This document shows, one piece after another, positions 8,401-17,965 of a stretch of 64,000 nucleotides of DNA. The notes beneath the pieces were generated by a model. It ran no database searches and was not told the DNA's origin. It saw only the letters and a list, made by a program, of their open reading frames with translations. Source of the stretch: Cylindrotheca closterium (Eukaryota; Bacillariophyta; Bacillariophyceae; Bacillariales; Bacillariaceae); assembly GCA_933822405.4 (NCBI GenBank), contig CAKOGP040001925.1, forward strand, positions 137,899 to 201,898. Direction: 5' to 3'. Both the position numbers and the translations under genes were made by a program. Position 1 is the first letter of the stretch. Every line of letters starts with the position of its first letter.

Positions 8401-10827
8401 TCGGAACGCAAACGGAATGCTATGGAACAGTATTTCGACAGCATTGCCGCAAATGACGAGAGCATTACAGAGGTGAACCTATCTGCAGATGTCAAATTCA
8501 CTGGGCTGAGCAAAACTGAGAAGGTCAAGAGTGCTAAGGCATTTGCAACAAATTCTCACGTGACAAAGGTCACCATGAATCAGCTTCAGCTCGGTGATGA
8601 CTTTTTGATCGCGCTTGGCGAAGCTCTTGAGACGAATACGACGATCAAAAGACTGGTCATTGAAGGCAATTCATTCGCTGGCCCTGGATTCAAGGGACTC
8701 TTCACCGGTTTGGGCAAGAATTCGTCCGTGAAGGAACTCTTGGGAAAGCATCAAACCAAATCGATGTCTAGTTCCGACGAGCAAGTTCTGCCAGCCTTGA
8801 TCGAAGAAAACACCACACTTTCCAAGATCAGTCTCGACTTGCGTAATTCTGCAGTGACCATGGCACTTGACAAAGTGTGCAATCGAAACAATCAAGAAAG
8901 GCGCAAGAAGAAAAATTCTTCTGCTGTATCTGGCCCAGCTACAGACAATGCTGCCATGGCAGTTGCTTCAACTCCTGCTGGGTCACTGAGAGATTCTGTT
9001 GTTCCTGTTCCAACTGACGAACCCCAGAGCGAAGCGACGGCTAAGGAGAAGTCTGAAGAGAAGCCTTTCGATGAAGACAAACCACCAAGTGAATCTCCTG
9101 TGGACGAGGCACCTGTGGATAAAGTACCAGAAAAGAAGCAAGCTTCGAACGAAAAACCTTTTGATGAGCGATCGGTAGATGATAAGCCTTTTGATGAAGA
9201 GATGCCAGAAGACGAAGTTTCTCCAGTTGAAAAGTCACCGGTCGATGAAGAGATGCCAGAAGACGAAGCTTCTCCAGTTGAAGAGGCACCCGCAGATGAA
9301 GAGATGCCAGAAGACGAAGATGCCCCGGCCGACGAGGGGCCCGCGACGGAGCAAAAGGAAGACAACGAAGATGCTCCAGCCGATGAGGTACCCGAGACGG
9401 AGCAAAAGGAAGATGACGATGATGCTCCAGCTGATGAAATTCACGAGACGGAGCAAAATGAAGACGACGAAGATGCCCCAGCCGATGAGGGACCTGAAAC
9501 AGAGACAAAAGCAGAAATCGAAGTAGTCGCTGAGGAAGAGGCACCAGTGACAAAGGATGCACCGGCTGCAGAAGAAGAAGCACCAGCCGATGAAAACGAG
9601 CCAGCACCACAAATGGATGTTGTCCAGGATGCACCAGCTGCAGAACAAGTTGAAAATGAAGCAAAAGAGGCTGTCGAGGAAGCTCCAGCTGATGAAGCAG
9701 TTTCAGAACCAGAAGTCTCTGCCGAGGAAGCACCAGCTGATGAAGTAGAACCACAAGCTGCAGAGGATGCACCAGCTGAAGAACCAGAGCCTGAACCTAA
9801 GACTCCTGAAGAGCCATTGACGGAAGCAGCACCAACTCCTGACACTCCTGACAAAGAAGAAGAAGAAGAAGTAGTTATCACTGAGGCGCCAGCAGCTCCG
9901 GCTGAAGACCCAGAGCCAGAACCTAAAACGACTGAAGAGCTATCGGTCGAAGCAGCTGCAAAAGAAGAAGAACCAGTCCCTAAGACTCCTGAAGAGCTAT
10001 CGGCCGAAGCACCTGCAGAAGAAGAAGTACTAGAGCCTGAACCTAAGACTCCTGAAGAGCCATTGACGGAAGCAGCACCAACTCCTGACACTCCTGACCA
10101 AGAAGAAGAAGAAGTTATCACTGAAGAGCCAGCAGCTTCGGCTGAAGAACCAGAGCCAGAACCTAAGACTGCAGAAGAAGAAGAAGAAGAATTGCCAGAG
10201 CCAGAACCCACAACGACAGAAGAGCTACCGGTCGGAGCAGCTGCAGAAGAAGAAGAAGAACCATCCCACAAGACCCCTGCCGAAGCAGCTGCAGAAGAGG
10301 AGGGAGAAAAAGAAGCACCAAAGCCAGAACCTAAGGCTTCTGAAGAACTATCGACCGAAGCAGCTGAAGAGGAAGAAGAAGTATCAGAGCCAGAACCATT
10401 GGCCGAAGCAGCTGAAGAGGAAGAAGAAGAAGAAGCAGAACCAGTACCAGAGCCAGAACCTCAAAATCCTGAAGAGTTATCGGCCGAAGCAGCCGCAGAA
10501 GCAGAGCCAGAACCCAAGACTTCCGAAGAGCTATCGGCCGAAGCAGATTCAACTCCTGGTACTCCCGGTGTAGAACCAGTACCAGTACCAGTACCAGAGC
10601 GCGAACCTAAGACTCCTGAAGAGCAAGAACCGGCCAAAGCAGAACCAACTCCTGACCTTCCTGCAGAGACTCCAGCCAAGGAAGCAACGCCAGTGTCTGA
10701 TACCGTCATTGAAGTAGGAGACGGCGAAGAAATTGAAGTTTCTCACAGCGGAGAAATCGCAGAGGAGGAGGAACACGAGACCAACGTGGAAGAAATCGAT
10801 GGAAAATCGGCCGAGTCATGGGATTAA
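5485..10827 (+). CDS. Tropomodulin-like LRR protein with long acidic repeat tail
   Basis: 1,780 residues in one exon. Residues 1-150 are Lys-rich and basic, and about 150-190 strongly acidic. From about 290 to 1140 lie degenerate ribonuclease-inhibitor/tropomodulin-type leucine-rich repeats (pattern LGEALExNxTIxxLxIEGNxF). Residues 801-965 and 974-1138 are a near-identical internal duplication (173-residue period). From about 1170 to the end is a Pro/Glu/Ala repeat tail built from units such as EEAPADE and EPEPKTPEELS, resembling PEVK-like or neurofilament-like spacers. No signal peptide or span is present, so it is cytosolic. Tropomodulins cap actin pointed ends; an actin or cytoskeletal scaffold role here is inference, since the N-terminal tropomyosin-binding part of tropomodulin is not recognisable. 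Confidence 0.85.
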   Translation: MASLKERMAMLTKSAAKTDDHQEFKKKSGNTEQPEKVGKLTHSYLSRDSGAKPKRNFKVPKFNKKKKEEGEKKAEEATTTTSTAAATTESKDEVKTAAKPKQAADAPKSPMAPKSPIKIPGRLSGKFKNPFLRNDMAGKVNKKGKEGEEGAAKPEKSEKEADDDELEAQEEEDDFVIPEDEEGEEGDEVGDMNKQEAPKRGALRNFVQTSQRLSLGIFAKKKGAPTSRTQSDTSGGRKFGTANISAADSKARDRAGIKLNDGNAAPPPRKRISLLGNLGRMGSKRNTNNNKMNAYNLVLDKARADEVEGYLDQINTFKQSFTLVKRLSIRDNDIVQAVQRVIDNDPKQTAIKITDDVRFGHLRSSLVQDFGDAIRKNLYLKTLTIKGVDLGNPFLEALASAIRDNVTLQEIDLSRNAFTHDALVEFCQALELNHTITKVKLETQLSPLYEKGAETALAAIENNRSVKSMTIDFQGDVDGKFDKRLKEITQRNYWNKDNYPMPNPDDLLVNFLKEEVVRTEELHQQKMLEKDLEEVREGDWDYLYELAVLFDRFKIQETDEESKRSSVQSYASPMHAAQQSRNSEGFGAGKNPMTGAQGFPSDGSFLTEEFIDTYLQEDAERGGLVFNFCNQARLFKQFPSTSPDRETIVNIFVYELLHHPRQQEFTGINMTNTGCGNDFWVKIAEGVLEDPDLFPNINMISAETNFLTEAGFVAIADMVKSETSMRYLQVLKLDNQKALLSSKAERALARAMCVNLSIVRFSLRVRNLLERDQCNKYVVRNIDFLRQARRHHKINTGTLEERKRNAMEQLFDSIAANDESITEVNISADIKFTGLSDVEKVKSAKAFATNSHVKKVLMNQLQLGDKFAIALGEALERNKTIERLVIEGNAFTGAGFKGIFEGLGKNSSVVELLAGHQTKAMSSPDEQALPGLLQGNETITKISLDLRNSAVTMQLDKICNQNRSKRISAQRPSERKRNAMEQYFDSIAANDESITEVNLSADVKFTGLSKTEKVKSAKAFATNSHVTKVTMNQLQLGDDFLIALGEALETNTTIKRLVIEGNSFAGPGFKGLFTGLGKNSSVKELLGKHQTKSMSSSDEQVLPALIEENTTLSKISLDLRNSAVTMALDKVCNRNNQERRKKKNSSAVSGPATDNAAMAVASTPAGSLRDSVVPVPTDEPQSEATAKEKSEEKPFDEDKPPSESPVDEAPVDKVPEKKQASNEKPFDERSVDDKPFDEEMPEDEVSPVEKSPVDEEMPEDEASPVEEAPADEEMPEDEDAPADEGPATEQKEDNEDAPADEVPETEQKEDDDDAPADEIHETEQNEDDEDAPADEGPETETKAEIEVVAEEEAPVTKDAPAAEEEAPADENEPAPQMDVVQDAPAAEQVENEAKEAVEEAPADEAVSEPEVSAEEAPADEVEPQAAEDAPAEEPEPEPKTPEEPLTEAAPTPDTPDKEEEEEVVITEAPAAPAEDPEPEPKTTEELSVEAAAKEEEPVPKTPEELSAEAPAEEEVLEPEPKTPEEPLTEAAPTPDTPDQEEEEVITEEPAASAEEPEPEPKTAEEEEEELPEPEPTTTEELPVGAAAEEEEEPSHKTPAEAAAEEEGEKEAPKPEPKASEELSTEAAEEEEEVSEPEPLAEAAEEEEEEEAEPVPEPEPQNPEELSAEAAAEAEPEPKTSEELSAEADSTPGTPGVEPVPVPVPEREPKTPEEQEPAKAEPTPDLPAETPAKEATPVSDTVIEVGDGEEIEVSHSGEIAEEEEHETNVEEIDGKSAESWD
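7885..8373 (+). repeat. Intragenic LRR duplication, copy 1
   Basis: Codes for residues 801-963 of the LRR protein, starting at ERKRNAMEQ. It matches 8404-8892 at high protein identity, with an offset of exactly 519 bp (173 codons). Confidence 0.85.
8404..8892 (+). repeat. Intragenic LRR duplication, copy 2
   Basis: Second copy of the block at 7885-8373. Differences between the copies are scattered and mostly conservative, so both copies remain under coding constraint. Confidence 0.85.
9060..10680 (+). repeat. Coding low-complexity Glu/Pro/Ala repeats
   Basis: Tail of the LRR gene. Degenerate short repeats (GAAGAA runs, CCAGAGCCAGAACC-like units) encode acidic PEP/APADE motifs. Long antisense open frames here are a by-product of the composition. 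Confidence 0.8.
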
Positions 10828-10947
10828 GATCCAAAGCTCGACCTTTAAAGTATATGGATAGAAGAAGATTATTAATGTGTATAAAAATTGCGAAGTATGT
10901 TGCAACATGTTTTGTTTACAGTACATGTCCCGTCAAATGAATGAATG

Positions 10948-10953
10948 AATAAA
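10948..10953 (+). terminator. Putative polyadenylation signal
   Basis: AATAAA 120 bp after the stop of the LRR gene, embedded in an ATGA repeat. Confidence 0.4.
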
Positions 10954-10970
10954 TCTTTCAATCATGCTTG

Positions 10971-11507
10971 CTATTGGGCTGGCAAATCTGGACAATTGTA
11001 CCCTGTCATGTGAACTTGCCAATTATCACTTCGCGAAAAGATACCATATTGTCGTATCATATTGTACAACCCAATGTAGGAGTTGGCATAATGCTTCCCA
11101 GCGGTACCAATGTGTAGAATATCTTGGATGGTCAATTTTTCATTCAATCCGGTGGTGGTATATGCCTTCGGAATGTGAAGAAAGTTTCCTCCTTTCTTGC
11201 GGCGATGTTTTGTTTTGTTGTTGCGTCGCCGCCGTGGAGGAGCTTCTGACACCACATTGCATCGTATCCAATCTTCCTTGAGGTAGGTCCGAAACCAGTA
11301 CACAGCCATGGATGTGGGCCCAAGAAATGACAAATTGGGATATTCGTGAACGGTAAACTGCCGAAACTCTTGAAACGAAGCTGGGGATACTATTGGATCC
11401 TTCTTTTGATGTTTACAAGTTGAATTAGTGTCATTTTCGTCTATTGAGGACGAAGTTCGATGTCTCCTCATGATGGCGGCAGGCGGTAGGAAAAGTATAT
11501 TCATCAT
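10971..11507 (-). CDS. Hypothetical protein
   Basis: 178 residues with tandem ATGs at 11507 and 11504; an internal ATG at 11471 (MRRHR) could also serve. The C-terminal two thirds look globular, with aromatic and charged residues well mixed (FTVHEYPNLSFLG, YWFRTYLKEDW, NWQVHMTGYNCPDLP), interrupted by a basic RRRRNNKTKHRRKK stretch near 95-108 that could be a nuclear signal or nucleic-acid contact. It is convergent with the LRR gene. No family recognised; it may be one exon of a longer gene. Confidence 0.5.
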   Translation of the reverse strand: MMNILFLPPAAIMRRHRTSSSIDENDTNSTCKHQKKDPIVSPASFQEFRQFTVHEYPNLSFLGPTSMAVYWFRTYLKEDWIRCNVVSEAPPRRRRNNKTKHRRKKGGNFLHIPKAYTTTGLNEKLTIQDILHIGTAGKHYANSYIGLYNMIRQYGIFSRSDNWQVHMTGYNCPDLPAQ

Positions 11508-12213
11508 TCATTCATTTATTCGCATGCCTTCATCGCCAAATACGACTGATTCGATTAGAAAATCCAACCCATCACTTCTCACTTCTGCGATTGATTCATT
11601 CTGATCTGCGAATCTCTCATCCCAACCGGTATACGGTACTGGTATATACTGTATGCACATATCTTTGTACATGAGCATCATCGTACATTGTACTCGCGAT
11701 TGCTATTCTACTGACTGTTGAGACGAAAGAATCCTTTTGTTGTAATGGATATACGTGTAGAGGTCGAGCCCATGCTTTTCGGAAATGAGCATTACTAAAA
11801 AGCCCTTGCTGTTGTGCCATCACCAGTGGATGCGTACTGTACAGAGATTAAACCAGGAAATAAGATAAAATGCATTGTCTATGTTTGGTTTCAAAATCTA
11901 TAGTATATATGTTGTATCAATGCCACACGGATGTGGGTTCGAACATGTTGGATGGTGGTAAGCTCATATCTCTTGAGGCTCCATCATCATTATGATGGCT
12001 TCTTCTTGGAAAGAAGCTCATATATTGATTGGGGCATTATACCAGGTCCATGATTGGATGTCTGCAAAGGACTGTCTTCGAGTCGAAACTCAATTCCATG
12101 CGCGACTGTCAGCATAAAAGTATTCGTTGTTTGTTCATGCGCGACTGTCAGCAGTCGTGCGTTGTTCCGGAGCATCGCGCTGAAAGGCAATGTGCTGATA
12201 GGCAAGAATGAAT
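11508..12213. other. Intergenic, nothing recognised
   Basis: Contains ATTCATTCATTT-type repeats after 11500 and a CCGGTATACGGTACTGGTA cluster near 11627-11645. No supported gene. Confidence 0.4.
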
Positions 12214-12525
12214 TTATGCTGAACTGGCAGCAATCTTCATTCGGATGGGGCTTGGCATGGGCTTGGCGGTGTTGTTGTTGTTCTTGTTGCTATCGTGTGT
12301 CTTCATTGTGGCGTCTTCAGTCGCAATAAGTGGCTGAGTAATGATTTCGCACAATGATGATGATAATGATGATGATGATTCTTCGCTCCTCATGCCCACC
12401 ATGTTGGACATCACAACTTTTCGTCGTGGTAGGCTGGATGGGGATCTGTCCTCGACAACGACAATATCGTCAAGTCGGTGCTGTTGCTTCAAGTTTGAGA
12501 AGTAGATTTGGAGTGGAGATGACAT
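12214..12525 (-). CDS. Small protein, paralogue of the one at 14006-14248
   Basis: 103 residues from ATG at 12525. The first 31 residues follow the pattern MSSPLQxYFxNLKxQ...DIVVVEDRSPSS, nearly identical to the small protein 1.7 kb away, while the rest diverges into Ser- and Asn-rich low complexity. Conservation restricted to one end, together with the shared start codon, argues that both are translated. No signal peptide, span or known domain. The conserved segment could be a short interaction motif (inference). Confidence 0.55.
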   Translation of the reverse strand: MSSPLQIYFSNLKQQHRLDDIVVVEDRSPSSLPRRKVVMSNMVGMRSEESSSSLSSSLCEIITQPLIATEDATMKTHDSNKNNNNTAKPMPSPIRMKIAASSA

Positions 12526-13039
12526 AGTATTGCTTGTGGTTTGTTTGTTTGTTTATTTGTTTTGGTTTCAAAACTGATGTGCGTGAAAGATTTGATGGAG
12601 AGATTTTATGATCTCTTCTACCACACTGAAAAAAAGAGATCTGAAATGCTGACTGGGTCTGATTAGAAACATTTATGACGAACATTTTTATGACGAAGCA
12701 ACTTTTCGTGGTTCAGTGGGGACAATCTGCCTCTCTGATCGGAACAACAATTAAAGGTCGTGAAAATCAGGATTGAAGTTTGGAAAAGTGCGTAACAAAT
12801 CAATTAACGACACCGGAAAGATCACGACAAGAAAGCCGCACATTCGAACTGCACTGACGCCGCATACAAAATAATTCTTACCAAAGAAAACCAGATCATC
12901 ATTACTCGTACACGTGCTTTTACTTCCCATATATTCTGTTCAGCCGCGATCTGTGACTGCCGCATCAGCACTGACTGTTCCGACGTTCACTACTGTATGT
13001 CTTTGCCGATTATTTCAATACTGTACGAAAAGTTGAAGC

Positions 13040-13126
13040 ACAATAAAATTCTTATCAGTCCCCAGAGTGGGAGAATGTAGCCAGATCATCCACCGCATCC
13101 ACATCCGCATGCGTCATTCCAAGTCA
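13040..13126 (+). repeat. Imperfect direct repeat, copy 1
   Basis: Shares ordered words (AAATTCTT, GTGGGAGAAT, TCATCCACCG, TTCCAAGTC) with 13267-13355. Confidence 0.5.
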
Positions 13127-13266
13127 GCAGCCTACTGTACCAGGTACCTTACCGAGAGACATGAAATGATATACGGTACCGTACTGCACTGTACTGTATA
13201 CGTATAAACTAGGGCTGAACACCACGTACTACATACTATAGATGGATCGTCAGCAGACAACTTGGA

Positions 13267-13355
13267 GCAAAATTCTTCTACAGAGAGCGATCCTGCCTGA
13301 GTGAGTGGGAGAATAAAGTAGACAGGTCATCCACCGAATGTGTAATTTCCAAGTC
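13267..13355 (+). repeat. Imperfect direct repeat, copy 2
   Basis: Same ordered words as 13040-13126, about 230 bp downstream. Origin unknown. Confidence 0.5.
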
Positions 13356-14005
13356 CGTACTGTAGCGCACGTCCAGCAGTGCAATAAAATAGTAAGTTGC
13401 TATGATAGGTAACCATATGCATTGCGACTTGAAGTCACATTAGTCGAAGGTTACAGATAAAATGGTTTGTACAGTAGCTATTAATACAGCGTATATATAT
13501 ATACCGGCACCCTGGTACGTACAGTATGGAGCTCTTCCAAGCGACAAGGTAAAATGTGAAGTCCAAGGCCATCTTTGTCTTGGAAGCGACATATATTGTT
13601 GTTTCGGGCATGGTGCCTGTCTACAAGGGATTTGTATGTAACCGATTTCAGAAGGAGGGAGGAGTGGAGTAGCTATCTTATATTATACAAAAGTGGTAGC
13701 ATGGTGGTATATTATCTGTCTATAACTTTATATATAAGTATTATTGTATTGTGATTGAATCAAAAATGTAAGAAGCAAATAAGCTGCTGTGTTCCATAGC
13801 TGTTGGAACAACATAGCAAAACTGTGCTCCTGCCTCCTGGGACTTCATCGAATGCTGCAAGAACTTCTTGTGGTAATGCCATAATAGTCGTTGCTAGCTG
13901 CTGTTGCATCATGAGGTCGACACGAGCAGTCGTGTGCTTGGACTGTCCTGATCTTGGTCTGCATAGAGCAAGCAATAGTCAACGGCGCTGTCGGCGGCAT
14001 TTTGC

Positions 14006-14248
14006 TCAAGTTCGGATATGTAGTCGGATGGTGGGCCTGTTGGTGTTTTGGGTGTGCGTCTTGTTGTTGTTGTTGTTGTTGCTGTTCATAGCGGCCTTAT
14101 TATCGTCATCATCAGTCTCGTTAGAAGCTCGAACAATCCTTTTTATTTGTATTCGACTGGACGGAGACCTGTCCTCAACAACAACAATGTCATTGGATTG
14201 AAGCTGATCTTTCAAATTTGCGAAGTATAGTTGGAGTGGGGATGACAT
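14006..14248 (-). CDS. Small protein, paralogue of the one at 12214-12525
   Basis: 80 residues when started at the ATG at 14248, the position that aligns with the paralogue's start; a longer in-frame reading to 14410 adds residues with no counterpart. The N-terminal 31 residues are conserved and contain DIVVVEDRSPSS. The remainder is Asp/Asn/Thr-rich. Function unknown. Confidence 0.5.
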   Translation of the reverse strand: MSSPLQLYFANLKDQLQSNDIVVVEDRSPSSRIQIKRIVRASNETDDDDNKAAMNSNNNNNNKTHTQNTNRPTIRLHIRT

Positions 14249-14469
14249 TAGGTTGATGATCTGATGTTGATGATGATGATGATGATGTTGAGTGAGTGAG
14301 TGAGTCCTCGGAAGATAAGATTTGTGGAATTGGAATTTTGTGAGCACTAATTCCGATAAGACTGCATATCTACCAGTGGTGTTAGTTACTGCGTATCGAT
14401 GCTGACTCAATCGCAGATAAGACAGATAAGACGAAACGAACCTTTGATGATGGTTATCCGTAATATGGA

Positions 14470-14501
14470 AGGACTTTAGGCCCTTAAGGGCCTAAAGTCC
14501 T
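14470..14501. repeat. Perfect 32-bp palindrome
   Basis: Every base from 14470 to 14485 pairs with 14486 to 14501, without a spacer; the centre is CCCTTAAGGG. It lies in the divergent spacer between the small-protein gene and the broken AlkB-like gene. It could be a cruciform, a protein-binding site or a trace of a mobile element's inverted ends. Confidence 0.85.
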
Positions 14502-14666
14502 GAAGACGATTCATTCACTTTCATAACAATGTTGTGGTGAAGTCAAACAGCGTAGGAGAGCGGAAGTTTCCAAACAATTAACGACAGGTGAAAAAATCAC
14601 GAACGATATTTAGGAGGCGAAAATTAGCTGACGCATATAACTAAAATTCATGAGGCTGCGAATCAT

Positions 14667-15462
14667 ATGACCAATATATATAGTCATCATCATCCCACAT
14701 CATCAGCAGATCCGATTCTGCTCTGCTGTTCTGAATCATCAGCAACAACATTCATTCGTTCAAGCTACTCTAGAGAGGTCCCATACCGTATGTCAGCAAC
14801 GCCCTTTCTAGACAAACTAGTAGCGACGGCTGAAAAGGCTTGTGGTCTTTTTCGTTTTCCCAAATATTTTTTATATCTCCACGATTCGAAAAATAAGTGC
14901 AAAAGCATATTTGAAATCTTGGACGATACTACTGATAATGCCTCATTATTTCCTTGGGATCTAAAGCCGAAACTCTTGTTGTATGGCGCTGATTTAGATC
15001 AGCATGCTTATTTATTTGACAGAAGAGCTTCCATAAAAGAAGAGAACGAACAACAATCCATCGTTGGAGAGTTTTTGGAGGAACTACAAATGTCAGAGAA
15101 TCGAAACGGATTTGGATGTCAAAATTTATGATGTATTTTGCAATCGCTTTCAAGATTCGACGCACAACATTGGATGGCATAAAGATACTTACGGGAATCA
15201 TATCTTGGTTCTGTCTCTTGGAGCACAACGACTGATAGAATTCCGAGACAATGAAACAAGGGTTACTAGTAGGGATTGATTGATTGATTCGGTCACTCCA
15301 GAGTCTGGAGATATGTACTTTATGGCCCTTGGTTTGAATAAGACTCACATGCGCCGTGTCTGTAAAGGTGAGGACGGAGCCGGTTCCAGAATGAATCTCC
15401 CTGGTCTTCTTTGTCAAGCCACCCAAGTATGCCAAGGAATATCAAATCTCCTTTGTGGATAA
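14667..15462 (+). pseudogene. Broken AlkB-like 2-oxoglutarate/Fe(II) dioxygenase
   Basis: The last 100 codons read like the AlkB dioxygenase core: GWHKD (the HxD metal pair), a LSLGAQR strand, GDMYFM, a second metal histidine in KTHM, and the closing GSRMNL arginine motif. The frame is interrupted twice. The upstream part (14667-15131) is in another frame and must shift near 15085-15125. At 15277 an in-frame TGA lies inside a (TGAT)n run of about 12 bp that interrupts the family alignment between D and SVTPESG. AlkB proteins demethylate nucleic acids or proteins; this copy is probably inactive. An unrecognised small intron or sequencing error could explain the first break but hardly both. Confidence 0.6.
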
Positions 15463-16011
15463 AGTTGTTGGGTTTGTCCAAGGCGCTCTCTCATCTGGTG
15501 CTTGTTAGCTTTGAATCAATCGATGGACATTTCTCAGTGTTTCCATGACCTACTTTTGTCAATCCTACAGAGTGAGTCGTCATCACCTTTGGTCCTTCAG
15601 GCAACAATTGCATGAGCATATTGTCATTATTGTCTATTTCTTCTGTCATAGCAGCGATGAGGAGGGAGATGGTTTCCAAAGTCTTCCTCGTCCTTCAATC
15701 GTGCGACTTAATTGGCTTAAATACTAATGTTCCGTCATGCAGGCTCATATAGACTGTATATTTCAATCAAAGTCTTTGTGCATGCAAACTGTATGGGGCT
15801 CACGGATTCCATACATATCGATGTCATTTCAGGCAACCATGTTGTCCTGGTCCCTTTTTTACCACGAATCTGTGTCTATAGTAGTGAATATTATTTATAT
15901 TATATTGTACCATACACCCTTACCGCTAGTCCTGACAATAATCATCATCCATATTTTATATCATAAAGAATGTGATCGATCAATCAATCAATCAATCAAT
16001 CAATTTTATTA
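15463..16011. other. Intergenic; (TCAA)n run
   Basis: No supported gene. An ATCA tetranucleotide run lies at about 15977-16001, just beyond the stop of the transporter gene on the minus strand. Confidence 0.45.
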
Positions 16012-17965
16012 TTAATCTGCCTTTTTCTTTGACGCGGATCCCATCATTGTCAGTTGCAATGCTCCCGCACCAAAGAAAAACAAACTGACCGCCTTGAACA
16101 GCACGGATGGTTCCAAGACATCCGTAGCGTAGGTCCCCGAAACGACTACCGCATTCAGTGGCAGACGGAAAATATTCAAAATGGCTCCCTGCAGAGCATC
16201 TGGAACATATTTGGATCGCAATGTACCGGCGACGGGCATGAATAGACCGACACAACATTCGACCATCATGAAACTAATGATAATGCTGTAAAAGTGTTCC
16301 TCGGCGGATCCTGCAAGAAAGTAGGCCGGGACCGCCATGCTAGCGGCAGCCGCAAAGTAAATAAAGGAGGCACAGGCTTCCGAGGCGCTATCTTTGGAAC
16401 CACCAAGCACTATTCCTGTGGAAAACATGGATTGGAGAATGGGAAAGACCATGCCACCAATGGTAATGGCCATCATCATTGCCGAAAAGACACATCCGGT
16501 GGGAAGTCCACCTGGAGGATTCATGGAAAGCAATGTTGGTACCCACATGAAGACAAACTAATATATATATATATATGAAAGAGAATACGGCACGACGATG
16601 CATAAAGTGAGAAACAGAGATTCCTTTGAGGAAGTGACAATTTGCAATCCGTTCCGTTCCGTTCGGACCACATTATTGACTGACCGTATACATGGCACCT
16701 TCACTAAAGGCTTGGATCAATCCAATCTTCCAAATGGACGAATTCGACAATGTGACCTTCCATCCTTCAAAGAATTGATCCGAGAGAGCATTTCCGTCCT
16801 TTTTGTTTTCGTCACCCTTGTTCTCCCCATAATTTTCTTCCCACGGCAAGACTAGGACCAGTGCCAGTACGGTCAAAGCAATAGCTCCTTGGAATGGGCC
16901 GACTGCAGAATAAGAACAAGAATCGAGTGAGAATCATAATGGTAAAATGACCATGTCCATGCCAATGATCAAGGAACGCAGTCATGTAGTACTGTAGGCA
17001 CTAAACAAATAAATTCGACTGGACTGGACTGGACTCGACTCGAGACTTACTGTGCCCAAATTGATCCTCCAATACCTGAGAAACGACCCCCGCCAAGATG
17101 GCCATGGTCCCATTTCCAATCGAAGCTGCAGAATATGTCCGTGACAGCCACTCCTCTGGGAACCCTCTCTTTCGATGTTCCGTGGTCATCCAAGATTCAA
17201 AGGCAGAAAACAAGAGATTGGTCGAAATTCCTCCCAAGACACGTCCCAGCAATAGAATCCCAAAGTTGGTCGAATGTTCCAAGGTATTAATGATAATTTC
17301 CAACACGCAATAGACGATGCATGAATTCTTGCGTCCAAACTTGTCCACCGCGCTCCCCAAAAAGGGTGCAAAGAAGGCTCCACTCAAAAATCCCGTCAGA
17401 AACAAGGCAGAAATGTTGACATTGTAACTCAAATACAAAGTGTACATGTGTGTCCCTTGCATCCAATCGGCCAGCATAATGACAAGGTAGACCAAAATGT
17501 ATTGGTTTCGGAATTTCATGAAATCCTTGTGCAAGTCTTCCGATGCCTTTTGTTTTTGTTGTTGTTGTTGCTGTTGTGCGTCATTATCCTTGTCATTATC
17601 CTCGTCGTCATTGTTGTCTTGTGGCGCAAACACGGTCGTCAAGATGATTGTTGCAATGAGCAGGGCGGTCATGAGTAGGAGAACATCCAGAGCCCTATAA
17701 TATAGATATAGATGTAGATACATTTATAAAGGAAACGTTAGAACACACATAGAAAGTATACACAAGGATGCCAACAACAACCACAACAACAACAACAGCC
17801 ACAACCACAACAACAACAACCACAAAAAACAATGACATCCGGTACATAATATTATAGTACAAATAGTATAACATTTTACAAGCTTCAAAATCAAGCTTAT
17901 ATCTTTACTCACCATTCTGGCCAATCAGGAAGAAAATCCTTTACTGCTGCTAGTATTTCTGACAT
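16012..17965 (-). CDS. MFSD5/MOT2-like major facilitator (molybdate-anion transporter family), four exons
   Basis: Exons on the minus strand: 17965-17913, 17694-17051, 16902-16685 and 16557-16012, all GT-AG, giving 486 residues. Joins reconstruct conserved family blocks, e.g. ...LEDQFGHIGPFQGAIALTV and GAMYTFVFMWVPTLL. Diagnostic stretches include DFMKFRNQYILVYL, ADWMQGTHMYTLY, the loop VDKFGRKNSC (the MFS loop 2-3 motif), LLGRVLGGISTNLL, FESWMTTEH and GFPEEWLSRTY. About 12 hydrophobic segments, plasma or endomembrane. The first loop after the N-terminal span carries an Asp/Asn/Gln run. MFSD5 relatives transport molybdate in algae; the substrate here is inferred from family. Confidence 0.9.

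Larger units (their letters stand above)
12526..14005. other. Gene-poor spacer with a local direct duplication
   Basis: About 1.5 kb without a supported gene. Two related segments (about 13040-13126 and 13267-13355) share GTGGGAGAAT, CATCCACCG and TTCCAAGTC in the same order. Several GTAC/CTGTA-rich stretches lie around 13170-13210. Confidence 0.45.

Noticed and set aside
9041..10776. Several long antisense open frames (Ser- or Leu-rich)
   Set aside because: They arise from the GAA/GCA-rich repeat composition of the acidic tail on the other strand.
13760..13975. Minus-strand frame downstream of the small paralogue, considered as its second exon
   Set aside because: No matching piece lies downstream of the other paralogue and no convincing donor was seen.
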